Shown here: piece after piece, positions 8,498-18,015 of the stretch
How the letters are laid out: the number at the start of each line of letters is the position of its first letter
How positions within the stretch are numbered: the stretch's first letter is position 1
From: Bacteroidia bacterium
GTDB taxonomy: Bacteria; Bacteroidota; Bacteroidia; B-17B0; Aurantibacillaceae
Direction: 5' to 3'
Length of the DNA stretch: 64,000 bases
NCBI GenBank assembly: GCA_022841465.1
Contig: JALHRL010000001.1
Location: 62,001 to 126,000 of the forward strand
Notes under the pieces: model-generated
Databases searched by the model: none
The model's input: only the letters and a program-made list of their open reading frames with translations
Told to the model about the DNA's origin: nothing
Translations under genes and position numbers: made by a program

Positions 8498-10477
8498 TTG
8501 AGAAGAACAATAAATAATTTAGTAATACTGCTTCTTTTCACGACAAAGAGCCATGTTTTTTCTCAAATAAATCAGCAACAATTTTTAAAGGAGTTTAATA
8601 GCGCAAATTTTAAAGAGAAAGTGAGATTGACTTCTTCTGTTAACTACGCTCAAATAAAAGATGTTTATCCTTTAATTGAGGATACATTAAATAAAATAAA
8701 ACTAAAGGTTTATAATAATACCAGCAGCTCTGAAGCAAAATTTTTATTTGAAAAAATTGAATCAAGTAAAGCGGTTTATTTTAATCAGTTTACCAAGGCC
8801 GTTTTTGTTTTAGAAAACGCCTTAAACAACCACGCCCAAAACATTTATGATTCTTTGTATTGCTTAAATGGCTTAAAGAATATTTATATAAAATTAAGCA
8901 ACTTAAATAAGGCTGTTGAAGCAAATGAACTTTACGACAAACTGGCTAAACGAAGCGGTGACCAAAAATATTTATCTGAAAGGATGAAAAAAAGCTCCAT
9001 GTGTAATGCTTTTGGCTTAATGAATCAGGCAATTTTGGAAAGGAGAAAAGAGTTTAATGAAGAATTTGCAACCAGAAGGCACGACACAGATTTTATTGCC
9101 GGATATCATAACGACTTAGCCGTTTATTACAACAAACAAAAAAATCCAGACAGCTCTCTTTTTCATTTAAATATCGCAGAGCGTTATCTAACAGCAAAGC
9201 TAAAGTACACTAAAAACTTAGAGTATTATCAGTTTTTTAAAGGATTAATTCAAGGAAACAAAGCCTTAGCATATACCAATAATGGTGATTATAAAAATGC
9301 CATACCACTTCTTAAAATAGACATATATTACAGTTTAAAGCACAACAACACAGAGAGCGCTTTAAACAGTTATGTATTAATTTCGGAATGCTTTATTAAG
9401 TTAAAAGATTTTCGGAATGCAGTTTTGTATGCCGATTCTGCTAAAATGTACGCTCAAAAATCTGATCAAATTCGCCAAAAATTAAATTATATTTTGCTTG
9501 ACGCCGATTTGCTTTACGCACTTGGGAAACATGACAAGGCGGCAAACAGGTTTCGTGAATATATCATGTATAAGGATTCTGTAAACAATCATGACAAAGA
9601 AGTGCAGTTAATAAACCAACAAGTTGCATTGGATATTCAGAAAAAAGACATAGAGTTAGCAGAGAAAAATGATTTTATACAAAGTGCAAAAGTAGGGGAA
9701 GCAAAACAAAAAACATTTAGAGCCTATTTAATGGCAGGCATTGTTATATTGATTTTATTAATTGGAATTTTGTTTTACAACAATAATTTATCAAAAAAGA
9801 GAGAATACGAATTGTCTGTTAGAAATGATCAAATTCAAAATCAAACCAAGTTAATTGAAAACTCATTAAAAGAAAAAGAAATACTGCTAAAAGAAGTGCA
9901 TCATAGGGTTAAAAACAACCTCCAAATTATTAGCAGCATTATTAACATTCAAAACGATAAAACAAAAGACACTAAGACGAAGGAAATTCTAGACGAATTA
10001 AAACTTAGAATATCATCCATTGCGCTTACACACCAAATGCTTTACCAGAAAGGAAGCATGAGCGAAGTGTTGTTAAATGAGTATATAAATAATCTGGTGA
10101 ATCAAATTAATACTAGCTTTGATAATCAAACTGTAAAAATTGAAACAGCATACGTTTCCCCAGACATTAAGTTAAACATTGATTTAGCAATTCCTTTGGG
10201 CCTTTTAGTGAACGAAATTATTACCAATGCTTTTAAACATGCATTTAAAGAAAAAGAAAGCGGTTTAATAAAGGTTAAGGTTTCCATTGAAGGAAATAAT
10301 ATAAAAATTAATGTAAAAGATAATGGTGTTGGTTTACCTGCTAACTATAAAGATTTACTGGAAGAAAAGCAAAGTTTAGGCTTTGAATTAATTGCCATTT
10401 TAGCAGAGCAAATAAACGCTCATTTGAGTTTTAAAAACAATACCGGTACCGAAATTGAAATTTCTTTTAAAGCTTAG
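8498..10477 (+). CDS. TPR-containing histidine kinase (HisKA_2 type)
   Basis: A 659-residue protein with a signal peptide (then SQINQQQ), a TPR-like helical region at about 100-380, a coiled coil, one membrane segment (about 409-428) and a cytoplasmic kinase. The kinase has the HisKA_2 motif KEVHHRVKNNLQII (phospho-acceptor in the His467/468 pair) and an HATPase domain (LLVNEIITNAFKHAF, DNGVGLP). The start is TTG: the in-frame stop at 8483-8485 excludes an upstream ATG, and the first internal ATG would remove the signal peptide. No adjacent response regulator is present. The stop overlaps the convergent kup stop by four bases. Confidence 0.88.
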   Translation: MRRTINNLVILLLFTTKSHVFSQINQQQFLKEFNSANFKEKVRLTSSVNYAQIKDVYPLIEDTLNKIKLKVYNNTSSSEAKFLFEKIESSKAVYFNQFTKAVFVLENALNNHAQNIYDSLYCLNGLKNIYIKLSNLNKAVEANELYDKLAKRSGDQKYLSERMKKSSMCNAFGLMNQAILERRKEFNEEFATRRHDTDFIAGYHNDLAVYYNKQKNPDSSLFHLNIAERYLTAKLKYTKNLEYYQFFKGLIQGNKALAYTNNGDYKNAIPLLKIDIYYSLKHNNTESALNSYVLISECFIKLKDFRNAVLYADSAKMYAQKSDQIRQKLNYILLDADLLYALGKHDKAANRFREYIMYKDSVNNHDKEVQLINQQVALDIQKKDIELAEKNDFIQSAKVGEAKQKTFRAYLMAGIVILILLIGILFYNNNLSKKREYELSVRNDQIQNQTKLIENSLKEKEILLKEVHHRVKNNLQIISSIINIQNDKTKDTKTKEILDELKLRISSIALTHQMLYQKGSMSEVLLNEYINNLVNQINTSFDNQTVKIETAYVSPDIKLNIDLAIPLGLLVNEIITNAFKHAFKEKESGLIKVKVSIEGNNIKINVKDNGVGLPANYKDLLEEKQSLGFELIAILAEQINAHLSFKNNTGTEIEISFKA

Positions 10478-12426
10478 TAAATTCTTTTTAGGTTTAAATC
10501 TTCAGGAACTCTTAACACCATTGGAAATTTCTCAACTTTTACAGAACTACTGTCTAACCCAAAAGCACGCGATTCGGTTAAACTCATCCTCTTTAAAAAG
10601 AAATAAGCGTTTAAAATAAGCTTTTCAAAAAATGGTAATTCATTGTCAAACGATAAGAATTTCTCAATAACCACAAATTTAAAGTCGCCAATAATATTGT
10701 TTTTACTTAAAGATTCATAACGACTGGTAATATCCACCTCCTTGTTTTTAACCAAATCCTCCACCACACTTCTAAACATGTAATTAATTCTAGGCGCTAC
10801 TCTAAATCCTAATTTAAAATCAACACGAATAATGTCATCAATTGCAACATGCGTAACTTTATATTCCATTCTGTAAGGCTCGTCCATTACATCCACATGC
10901 ACAAACCAATAAATGTCTGCTCGTTTAGGGCGTTTTTGTAAAATAGAATAAATAATTTTCGATTCAATTTCTTCCGGATTGTTTGCGCCCGTCATGTAAA
11001 CCAAATGCGTTGCATATTTTGGTATGGTTTCGTCTCGGCTTAAATCTACTAATTTACTTTGGTGTTCGGCAAGCTTTACCACATCAACATATCTTTTTCT
11101 AATTTGCTTAGCCAAATACCAAACTGCCATAATAGATATTAAAATCATTGAAATAATTAAAGTTATATAACCTCCCTTTGGAAATTTTTCAAGATTAGCA
11201 ATTAAAAAAGCCGACTCAATTATTACATAAACAACAATAAATAAATAAATAAACCACAAAGGATATTTTTTTATACGCATAAAAAAGGCTAGTAACCGAG
11301 AAGACATAAACATACCCAGAATAATGGTTAAGCCATAAGCAGCCTCCATGTTTGAAGATTCTTTAAAAAACAAAACAATAGCAACACACCCTAAATAAAG
11401 CAACCAATTAATAGAAGGAATGTATAACTGACCCTTTAACTCGGTAGGATATTTAATTTTAACTTTAGGCCAAAAATTTAATCGCATGGCTTCGTTTATT
11501 AAAGTAAACGAACCGCTAATTAATGCTTGTGAAGCTACTACGGTTGCAACAGTGGCAATACCAATTCCTATAGGCAAAAACCAATGAGGCATTATAGAAT
11601 AAAACGGATTAGAACCATTTAATGTTTTTCCTTCCATAGAAATTAACCAAGCCGTTTGCCCCATGTAATTTAACACCAACATCGATTTTACAAAAATCCA
11701 ACTTATTCTAATGTTTTTTCTACCGCAATGCCCCATGTCTGAATACAATGCTTCTGCCCCGGTAGTACATAAAAAAACAGCGCCTAATAACCAAAAAGCT
11801 CCAGGGTAATTGATTAATAAATTTATTCCGTAATATGGGTTTAAAGATTTTAGCACGGTATAGTCGTGGCTTAGGCCCATTATACCCAGTACGCCAAGCA
11901 TTAAAAACCAAATAAACATTACGGGACCAAAATATTTACCAATAAAATTGGTTCCAAATTGTTGAATAAAAAATAAAACCGATAAAATGGCAATTACAAT
12001 AGGAATAGTATGTAAATCACTAAAACGAGGAATTAATCTTAATCCTTCAATTGCCGAAGAAACAGAAATAGGCGGGGTAATTATTCCTTCACCTAAAATA
12101 CAACACCCACCAATAATTGCAGGAAAAATAAGCCACTTAACACGTGCTTTTTTTACCAAGGTATATAACGAAAAAATTCCTCCCTCACCTTTGTTATCTG
12201 CTTTTAATGTAAATACAACATATTTTATTGTTGTTTGAAGTGTAATGGTCCAAAACACCAACGACATGCCCCCAATTATTAAAGTAGAGTTTATTGGCTT
12301 TTCACCAACAATTGCTTTCATTACGTATAAAGGAGATGTACCAATATCACCATAAATAATGCCTAAAGTAACTATTAAGCCGGCTAAAGTAACTTTGTTT
12401 AGTTGGCCGGATTGATGAGATGCCAT
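10474..12426 (-). CDS. kup: Kup/Trk-D family potassium uptake transporter
   Basis: A 650-residue KUP (HAK/KT) transporter, close to the usual length. The N-terminal signature GIIYGDIGTSPLYV is at about residues 18-31, and GGIFSLY and GEGIITPPISV follow in the next helices. About twelve membrane helices fill residues 15-450, followed by a cytoplasmic C-terminal domain of about 200 residues. The family takes up K+ with protons across the inner membrane. It is monocistronic with its own promoter-like element. Its stop codon overlaps that of the convergent histidine kinase gene (shared TTAG). Confidence 0.95.
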   Translation of the reverse strand: MASHQSGQLNKVTLAGLIVTLGIIYGDIGTSPLYVMKAIVGEKPINSTLIIGGMSLVFWTITLQTTIKYVVFTLKADNKGEGGIFSLYTLVKKARVKWLIFPAIIGGCCILGEGIITPPISVSSAIEGLRLIPRFSDLHTIPIVIAILSVLFFIQQFGTNFIGKYFGPVMFIWFLMLGVLGIMGLSHDYTVLKSLNPYYGINLLINYPGAFWLLGAVFLCTTGAEALYSDMGHCGRKNIRISWIFVKSMLVLNYMGQTAWLISMEGKTLNGSNPFYSIMPHWFLPIGIGIATVATVVASQALISGSFTLINEAMRLNFWPKVKIKYPTELKGQLYIPSINWLLYLGCVAIVLFFKESSNMEAAYGLTIILGMFMSSRLLAFFMRIKKYPLWFIYLFIVVYVIIESAFLIANLEKFPKGGYITLIISMILISIMAVWYLAKQIRKRYVDVVKLAEHQSKLVDLSRDETIPKYATHLVYMTGANNPEEIESKIIYSILQKRPKRADIYWFVHVDVMDEPYRMEYKVTHVAIDDIIRVDFKLGFRVAPRINYMFRSVVEDLVKNKEVDITSRYESLSKNNIIGDFKFVVIEKFLSFDNELPFFEKLILNAYFFLKRMSLTESRAFGLDSSSVKVEKFPMVLRVPEDLNLKRIY

Positions 12427-12443
12427 GTGTGAAATTAAAGGAA

Positions 12444-12471
12444 CAAAAGTAGCACAAAAAACTATTTACAA
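12444..12471 (-). promoter_or_regulatory. kup promoter (TTG-N17-TACTTTTG)
   Basis: On the minus strand a TTG (12469-12471) is followed after 17 bases by TACTTTTG (12444-12451), matching the Bacteroidota TTG/TAnnTTTG form. It lies 17 bases before the kup ATG. Confidence 0.55.
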
Positions 12472-12558
12472 GTAAAAAATAGATTAAAGTATAAAATTTA
12501 AAGCTTAAATTTTTAGAAGCACTTAAATTAACGGCTGTTTTAACGTGATTTAATACAA

Positions 12559-12566
12559 TAAATTTG
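12559..12566 (+). promoter_or_regulatory. -7 box TAAATTTG upstream of the CHU_C protein gene
   Basis: TAAATTTG matches TAnnTTTG, 45 bases before the preferred ATG at 12612. A clear -33 TTG was not found, so this is a weak call. Confidence 0.35.
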
Positions 12567-12611
12567 TGGCCTTGCGTTAAATAAATTAACTTTAAAGTGC
12601 TAATGGTATCA

Positions 12612-15350
12612 ATGAAGAGGGCCTTATTATATCTGTTTCTGTTTATTTCTTTTTTCTCACACTCTACTCATAATAGAGCCGGAGAAATTTTATATAAAAG
12701 AATAGCACCTTTTACGGCTACTGTAAATGGATTGGTTGTACCCATTTATCGTTATCAGTTTCAAATAAACACCTATACAGAAATTAATAGCCCGGGAGGA
12801 AATGCGGATAGATGTAAACTTACTTTACATTTAGGAAATGGAGATAGCATTATAATGCCGCGTGTTAATGGTTCGCCGGCAGGGCCTTCAGGCGATTGTG
12901 GCGGTACTTTTAACGGAGTAGACATAAATTTCACAACGCGCTACAACAAATATTTGGGAGAGTATCAATTTACAAATGCTGGAATTTATAAAGTATATAT
13001 GTTTGACCCCAACAGAAACGCAGGTATAATAAACATTGTAGGTGGAAATTCTGTTAACCAACCTTTTTATCTTGAATCTTTATTAATTATAAATAATTTT
13101 ACAGGCGCTAATTCAGCACCCGACTTTACCTCGCCCCCTTTAGATAATGCCTGCAGAGACATTTGTTTTTTTCATAATCCTGGGGCATTTGATGCAGATG
13201 GCGATAGTTTAAGTTATGAATTAACTTTTTCAAGAGGGATAGATCAAAGCGGCAACATTGGTGCAACTATACCCGGGTATGTTTATCCCGCAACCGGCGC
13301 AGGCGGTTCTTATAGTATTGATCCTATTTCCGGCACTTTAACTTGGTGCACTCCGCAATTAAATGGCGAATATAATTTGGCGTTTATTGTAAAAGAATGG
13401 CGAAAAAACACCGACAATAAATTTACCATGGTAGGGTATGTATTACGCGATATGCAAGTTGTGGTAGAAAGTTGCCCCGGAAACAATCCGCCTGTTTTAA
13501 TAGTGCCTAATGATACTTGTGTTGAAGCAGGAACATTGGTAACTAAAAACATTCAAGTTTCTGATCCAAATACCGGCAATTTCCTTCAACTATATGGTTA
13601 TGGCGGGCCATTTACTTCTACCAGTCCGTTTGCTTCACTAGTTCCAACTTCAGGAACTACTTCTTTTACCTCGGTGTTTAATTGGCAAACAAATTGTAAC
13701 TTAATTCGCTTACAACCTTATCAAATAACGTTAAAAGCAGAAGATCAGCAATCGCCTGTAAAATTAGTGGTATTTAAATCGTTTAATATTAAAGTTGTTC
13801 CTCCTTCGGTAAAAAATGTAACCGCAAATCCTGTGGGTACTTCTATTCATGTTTCATGGCTTCCGAGCACATGCAGTGGGCCTGCAAACCCAATTATTAA
13901 ATACGAAATTTATAGAAAAAACGATTGTACACCCGTTACCTATAACCCATGTTCTCCGGGTGCACCTCAAGGATATGGTTTTGCATTAACCGGAACAACT
14001 TCCCCTAATACTTCTACTTTTATTGATAACAATAACGGACAAGGATTAATTGTTGGACAAGATTACAGCTATATGGTTGTTGCGGTTTATTTAGACGGTT
14101 CAATTAGCTATGGATCGTCATTGGTTTGCGCTAAGTTAAAAAGAGATATTCCAATTTTACTGAATGTAGATATTGAAAGCACCGCTGTAAATACAGGAAG
14201 TGTTTTTGTGAGATGGACAAAGCCACTTACTAATTTAGGGAATTTAGATACACTTGTAATTACCGGACCGTATACTTTTAATTTAAGATATAAACCACTA
14301 ACAGCAACAACATTCAGTACAGTATATACTGTTACAAAAAATAATTTTTACGAATTAAATCAGTTAAGCGATACTACTTTTTTACATACAAACATTAATA
14401 CAGTTAACAATGCGTTAGAATATAAAGTAGAGTTTGTAACCAATACCTTTACCGTAGGAACATCTCAAAGAGCAACCTCTGTTTTTTTAACGGCAACTGG
14501 CGGCGAGCGTAAAGTAAAACTAAACTGGAGCGCAACTACACCGTGGGAAAATTACAGCTATGAAGTGTATAGAAAAGACCCTAGCCAAATTACCTTTACA
14601 GCAATAGCAACTGTAACAAATAATTTTTATACTGATTCCATTAATGTTGCTAATGGCACCACCTATTGTTATTATGTTAGAGCAGAAGGAGAATATTCTG
14701 ACAATAGTGTACCCGGCCCGCTATTTAATAAATCACAAGAAGCGTGTGCAAAAGCAGAAGATATTACTCCACCTTGTGCGCCAACATTAACTATTACCTC
14801 TGATTGTTTAACCGGGTTTGTACAAATAAATTGGAATAATTTAAGTACCGTTTGCGCCAACGATGTTGTAAAATACGTGTTATATAAAAAAGAAACCGTT
14901 GAAGAAAATTATTTTGTAATTGACACGCTTGAAGGAGCAAACTCAACCATTTTTGTTTTTGACGGCCTTGAGCAAATTGCCGCTTGTTACGCTGTTTCAG
15001 CAATTGATTCTGCTGGCAATGTTGGACCCAAAAGCGAAGACAATTGTGTTGATAATTGCCCGGAGTTTGAATTACCAAACATAATTACATTAAATGGAGA
15101 TGGTGTAAACGATTTCTTTAAGGCCAGAAAAGTGAGGCAGATAAAAGAAATTGATATGCATGTTTATGATAGATGGGGCACCCTGGTTTATAAAACAAAA
15201 GACCCTTATTTTAAATGGGATGGCACTAGCATTTTTAGTAAGCAAGTGGTTAGCGACGGAACATTATTTTACATATGTGATGTTTACGAAAGCCGCGTTA
15301 AAGGACCTAAGAAATATACATTAAAAGGCTGGGTACAAGTTGTAAATTAA
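12612..15350 (+). CDS. Secreted FN3-repeat protein with gliding-type (CHU_C) C-terminal domain
   Basis: About 912 residues, probable type IX secretion cargo. I chose the ATG at 12612 because it places a clean signal peptide (MKRALLYLFLFISFFSHS) at the N-terminus; GTG 12597 or ATG 12603 are possible. After cleavage comes THNRAGEI, common at the start of this Bacteroidota family, then cadherin-like and about four fibronectin-III-like domains (segments such as IHVSWLPST, VKLNWSAT and VQINWNN). The C-terminal gliding-type sorting domain reads NIITLNGDGVNDFF then MHVYDRWGTLVYK. Likely a large cell-surface or adhesin protein. The next gene begins 6 bases after it. Confidence 0.85.
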   Translation: MKRALLYLFLFISFFSHSTHNRAGEILYKRIAPFTATVNGLVVPIYRYQFQINTYTEINSPGGNADRCKLTLHLGNGDSIIMPRVNGSPAGPSGDCGGTFNGVDINFTTRYNKYLGEYQFTNAGIYKVYMFDPNRNAGIINIVGGNSVNQPFYLESLLIINNFTGANSAPDFTSPPLDNACRDICFFHNPGAFDADGDSLSYELTFSRGIDQSGNIGATIPGYVYPATGAGGSYSIDPISGTLTWCTPQLNGEYNLAFIVKEWRKNTDNKFTMVGYVLRDMQVVVESCPGNNPPVLIVPNDTCVEAGTLVTKNIQVSDPNTGNFLQLYGYGGPFTSTSPFASLVPTSGTTSFTSVFNWQTNCNLIRLQPYQITLKAEDQQSPVKLVVFKSFNIKVVPPSVKNVTANPVGTSIHVSWLPSTCSGPANPIIKYEIYRKNDCTPVTYNPCSPGAPQGYGFALTGTTSPNTSTFIDNNNGQGLIVGQDYSYMVVAVYLDGSISYGSSLVCAKLKRDIPILLNVDIESTAVNTGSVFVRWTKPLTNLGNLDTLVITGPYTFNLRYKPLTATTFSTVYTVTKNNFYELNQLSDTTFLHTNINTVNNALEYKVEFVTNTFTVGTSQRATSVFLTATGGERKVKLNWSATTPWENYSYEVYRKDPSQITFTAIATVTNNFYTDSINVANGTTYCYYVRAEGEYSDNSVPGPLFNKSQEACAKAEDITPPCAPTLTITSDCLTGFVQINWNNLSTVCANDVVKYVLYKKETVEENYFVIDTLEGANSTIFVFDGLEQIAACYAVSAIDSAGNVGPKSEDNCVDNCPEFELPNIITLNGDGVNDFFKARKVRQIKEIDMHVYDRWGTLVYKTKDPYFKWDGTSIFSKQVVSDGTLFYICDVYESRVKGPKKYTLKGWVQVVN

Positions 15351-15356
15351 TTTTTA

Positions 15357-16574
15357 GTGGAATCGGTAATACTCGCGCATCAAATAAAACTTCATAAAGT
15401 TATTTTAAACGGAATTGCTTCTGCTTTATCGCAAATTTTTAAAGAGAAAAGGTATTCAGATAAAGTATTAGAAAAGGTATTTAAGCAAAACAAACAATGG
15501 GGTTCGCGCGATAGAAAGTTTATTGCCGAATCGGTTTACGATATTGTTAGGCATTTTCGTTTGCTGTCACACTTGGCACAATCACAAAACAATTATTGGT
15601 TTATAACTTCTGTTTATTTAGTAATTAAGGGATACGAGTTGCCTCAATGGCCCGAGTTTAAAGACCTGAATAAAGAGTTTGTTTTAAAAGAATTTGAGAA
15701 AGCTAAAACAAATTTTCTTTTATTTAATTCATACAGTAATGATATGAATGAAGTTTGTGTGAAAGAATTAGGAGAAGAAAAATGGCAGCAAGAAGCCATT
15801 GCCATGAATAAGCAGGCTCCTGTAGTTATTAGAGTGAATACTTTAAAAACCAATTTGCAAAAACTAAAACAAAACTTATTAAATGATAATATTGAAACAA
15901 GTGAAATAAATGGATTGAACAACGCATTAGTGCTAAATAAACGCAGCAATATTTTTACAAATGCAAACTTTAAAGAAGGTTGTTTTGAGTTGCAAGACGC
16001 CGGCTCACAATTAATAGGAAATTTTGTTGTCGCAAAAGAAAAAGACTTGGTAATTGATGCTTGCGCAGGCGCCGGAGGGAAAAGCTTACAACTTTCGGCT
16101 TTAATGAATAACAAAGGAAAAATTGTAAGCATGGATGTAGCGCAGTGGAAATTGGATGAATTAATGAAACGCGCCAAACGTTCTGGTGCAAATAACATTG
16201 AAACTTGTTTGATAGAAAATGGAAATTTCCCAACGAAGTATAAAGAAAAAGCAGATGTTTTATTGCTAGATGTTCCATGCTCAGGAATAGGAGTAATTAA
16301 AAGAAATCCGGACACCAAATGGAAATTTAATGTAGAGATGTTTGAAAAAACAAAGGTGTTGCAACGCGAAATAATTAATACTTATGCTGGAATGCTGAAA
16401 CCCGGTGGTCGCTTAATATACAGCACCTGTAGTATTTTACCTTCAGAAAACAGAGAACAAGTAAATTGGTTTTTAGAAAAAAATTCTAACTTTACGTTCA
16501 GCAAAGAAAAAACCATATTTCCAAGCGAAGGATACGATGGGTTTTATATGTGCGAATTAATAAAATCAAATTAA
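15357..16574 (+). CDS. rsmB: RsmB/NOL1-type RNA m5C methyltransferase
   Basis: A 405-residue RNA cytosine-5 methyltransferase. An N-terminal NusB-like helical domain (SDKVLEKVFKQNKQWGSRDR) is followed by a SAM-binding domain with motif I VIDACAGAGGKS and the two conserved cysteine motifs DVPCSGIG and STCSILPSENREQV. The PCS cysteine normally aids release and the TCS cysteine is the nucleophile. RsmB methylates C967 of 16S rRNA, but assignment to RsmB rather than a paralogue is by overall layout only. The start is GTG at 15357, six bases after the preceding stop; no ATG is available upstream in frame. Confidence 0.82.
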   Translation: MESVILAHQIKLHKVILNGIASALSQIFKEKRYSDKVLEKVFKQNKQWGSRDRKFIAESVYDIVRHFRLLSHLAQSQNNYWFITSVYLVIKGYELPQWPEFKDLNKEFVLKEFEKAKTNFLLFNSYSNDMNEVCVKELGEEKWQQEAIAMNKQAPVVIRVNTLKTNLQKLKQNLLNDNIETSEINGLNNALVLNKRSNIFTNANFKEGCFELQDAGSQLIGNFVVAKEKDLVIDACAGAGGKSLQLSALMNNKGKIVSMDVAQWKLDELMKRAKRSGANNIETCLIENGNFPTKYKEKADVLLLDVPCSGIGVIKRNPDTKWKFNVEMFEKTKVLQREIINTYAGMLKPGGRLIYSTCSILPSENREQVNWFLEKNSNFTFSKEKTIFPSEGYDGFYMCELIKSN

Positions 16575-16582
16575 ATAGGAAA

Positions 16583-16972
16583 ATGAAAAACGCAATTATT
16601 TTATTGTTTACTTTTTTTTGTGGGTTTTTAAATGCCCAAACAAATCAAAATTTAGATGCAACTTCATTTAAAAAAATGATGCAAGAAAAAAACGTGGTAG
16701 TGATAGATTTAAGAACCCCCGATGAAATTAATTCTAAAGGAAAAATTAAAGGAGCAGTGGAAATTGATTTTTTAGCAAAGGATGCCGAGGAAAAAGTTTT
16801 AAAACTAGATAAAAATAAAACATATTTATTGTATTGCGCGGGCGGCGGAAGAAGCGGGGAGTGCTTAACTTTAATGGCAAACAAAGAGTACAAAAATATT
16901 TATCACTTAACAAAAGGTTTTGGCGATTGGGTAAAAGCAGGATACGAAACAGAAAATAAAAACAAAAAATAA
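16583..16972 (+). CDS. Exported single-domain rhodanese
   Basis: About 129 residues. The ATG at 16583 is preceded by AGGAA and gives a signal peptide (MKNAIILLFTFFCGFLNA, then Gln); a longer upstream reading overlaps the methyltransferase and lacks a signal. The rhodanese fold shows the cysteine loop YCAGGGRSGEC, whose Cys is the expected persulfide carrier, and the region VIDLRTPDEI. It is likely a periplasmic sulfurtransferase or sulfide-handling protein. It starts 8 bases after the preceding stop and ends 3 bases before the next gene, so it is in an operon. Confidence 0.85.
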   Translation: MKNAIILLFTFFCGFLNAQTNQNLDATSFKKMMQEKNVVVIDLRTPDEINSKGKIKGAVEIDFLAKDAEEKVLKLDKNKTYLLYCAGGGRSGECLTLMANKEYKNIYHLTKGFGDWVKAGYETENKNKK

Positions 16973-16975
16973 ATC

Positions 16976-17689
16976 ATGGAAAATAATTTTAGAAACACAC
17001 CTATTAACCAGTTTGAAACGGTAACGGTAGTAAATCAGAATGTTTTATTGCGCAACTCCTTTGCATGGATGAGCCTTGCATTGGTGCTTACAAGTTTAAC
17101 TTCGTTGGCTTTTGGCTTTGTACCATTTTTAGCAGAGTTTTTAACGCAAAACAAATTAACTTTTTATGTAGCTATGTTTGCCCCATTAATTTTTGTGTTT
17201 ATTATTGGTGCACGATTCGAAAAAATGTCATTTCCTGCATTAGCCGGAACATTTGTAGCCTATTCTTTAGTTAACGGAATAAGTTTATCTTTTGTTTTTT
17301 GGGTGTTTCAATTGGGCTCTATTTTAAATGTGTTCTTAAGCACCGCTGCTTTGTTTGGCGTAATGGCAGTTGCGGGTTATGTAACTAAAACAGACTTAAC
17401 CAAACTGGGAAGCATTTTAGTTATTGGCTTAATAGGAATTTTAATTGCTTCGGTTATTAATTGGTTTATGGGAAGCGAAAAAATGGGGTTTATTATTAGC
17501 ATTTTAGGTGTTATAATTTTTACCGGCTTAACCGCTTACGATGTGCAAAAAATTAAAAACTTAGGTCAGCAATACAATGATGGGTCGGCGATAACACAAA
17601 AATTAGGTGTTATGGGGGCTTTAACCTTGTATTTAGATTTTATAAACTTGTTTTTGTTTTTGCTTCGTTTATTTGGAGGCAGAAAATAA
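16976..17689 (+). CDS. Bax inhibitor-1 / YccA family membrane protein
   Basis: A 237-residue integral membrane protein of the BI-1 (UPF0005, YccA/YbhL) family with about seven membrane helices. Typical features are the N-terminal NSFAWMSLALVLTSLTS helix, GAVINW-like GILIASVINWFMGS, the motif IIFTGLTAYDVQKIK and the C-terminal ALTLYLDFINLFLFLLRL. Bacterial members have been linked to FtsH protease control (YccA) and to pH-sensitive calcium leak (BsYetJ); which applies here is unknown. It is the last gene of a cluster that starts at 12.6 kb and is followed by two hairpins. Confidence 0.9.
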   Translation: MENNFRNTPINQFETVTVVNQNVLLRNSFAWMSLALVLTSLTSLAFGFVPFLAEFLTQNKLTFYVAMFAPLIFVFIIGARFEKMSFPALAGTFVAYSLVNGISLSFVFWVFQLGSILNVFLSTAALFGVMAVAGYVTKTDLTKLGSILVIGLIGILIASVINWFMGSEKMGFIISILGVIIFTGLTAYDVQKIKNLGQQYNDGSAITQKLGVMGALTLYLDFINLFLFLLRLFGGRK

Positions 17690-17700
17690 TTTTAAATTAA

Positions 17701-17755
17701 AAATCACGCATTAAAAGCGATTAAATTTTAAACCAATTGCTTTTATGCGTGATTT
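17701..17755. terminator. Long inverted repeat after the Bax-inhibitor gene
   Basis: The left arm AAATCACGCATTAAAAGC (17701-17718) pairs with GCTTTTATGCGTGATTT (17739-17755) with a single-base bulge around a 20-base AT-rich loop. On the minus strand it is followed by a TTTTTAATTT run, so it may end transcription from the THX gene. A structured RNA is an alternative. Confidence 0.55.
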
Positions 17756-17760
17756 AGTGG

Positions 17761-17787
17761 AAAAGAATCGTAGTTTACGATTCTTTT
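17761..17787. terminator. Bidirectional terminator overlapping the THX stop codon
   Basis: AAAAGAATCGTA, loop GTT, TACGATTCTTTT: a perfect 12-bp inverted repeat followed on the plus strand by TTTTTT. It can terminate the Bax-inhibitor transcript on plus. It also contains the last codons and stop of the THX gene on minus. Confidence 0.7.
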
Positions 17788-17936
17788 TTCTTTGCAGCCT
17801 TTTTTGCAGGAGCCTTTTTTGTGGCAGCCTTTTTGGTGCTTGCTTTTTTAGCACTTTTCTTTTTCTTTGGTCTTTTAACACCGGTTGAGCCGATATGTCT
17901 TTTGCCCTTTTTGGTTTTTTTGTCGCCTTTTCCCAT
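17775..17936 (-). CDS. 30S ribosomal protein THX with Lys/Ala-rich tail
   Basis: A 53-residue protein found by reading the minus strand. The start MGKGDKKTKKGKRHIG, then VKRPKKKK, matches the short THX (bS-Thx/Thx) family of Bacteroidota and Thermus, which binds 16S rRNA in the head of the 30S subunit. From about residue 28 to the end it continues as a Ser/Thr/Ala/Lys tail (SAKKAS, TKKAATKK, APAKKAAKKK) resembling histone-H1-like DNA-binding tails. The ATG at 17936 and the stop at 17775-17777 are unambiguous. It lies alone on the minus strand between the Bax-inhibitor gene and rnpA. Confidence 0.8.
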   Translation of the reverse strand: MGKGDKKTKKGKRHIGSTGVKRPKKKKSAKKASTKKAATKKAPAKKAAKKKES

Positions 17937-18015
17937 ATAAATTAATTTAATTGCATAAATGTATAAAAATATCTGCTAACAAATTACAGAAACGTATCTT
18001 TACATTAAAAACCAA

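Noticed and set aside
15644-16318. 224-codon minus-strand ORF inside the rRNA methyltransferase
   Set aside because: Antisense shadow of a gene with clear PCS and TCS motifs; no signal, domain or promoter of its own.
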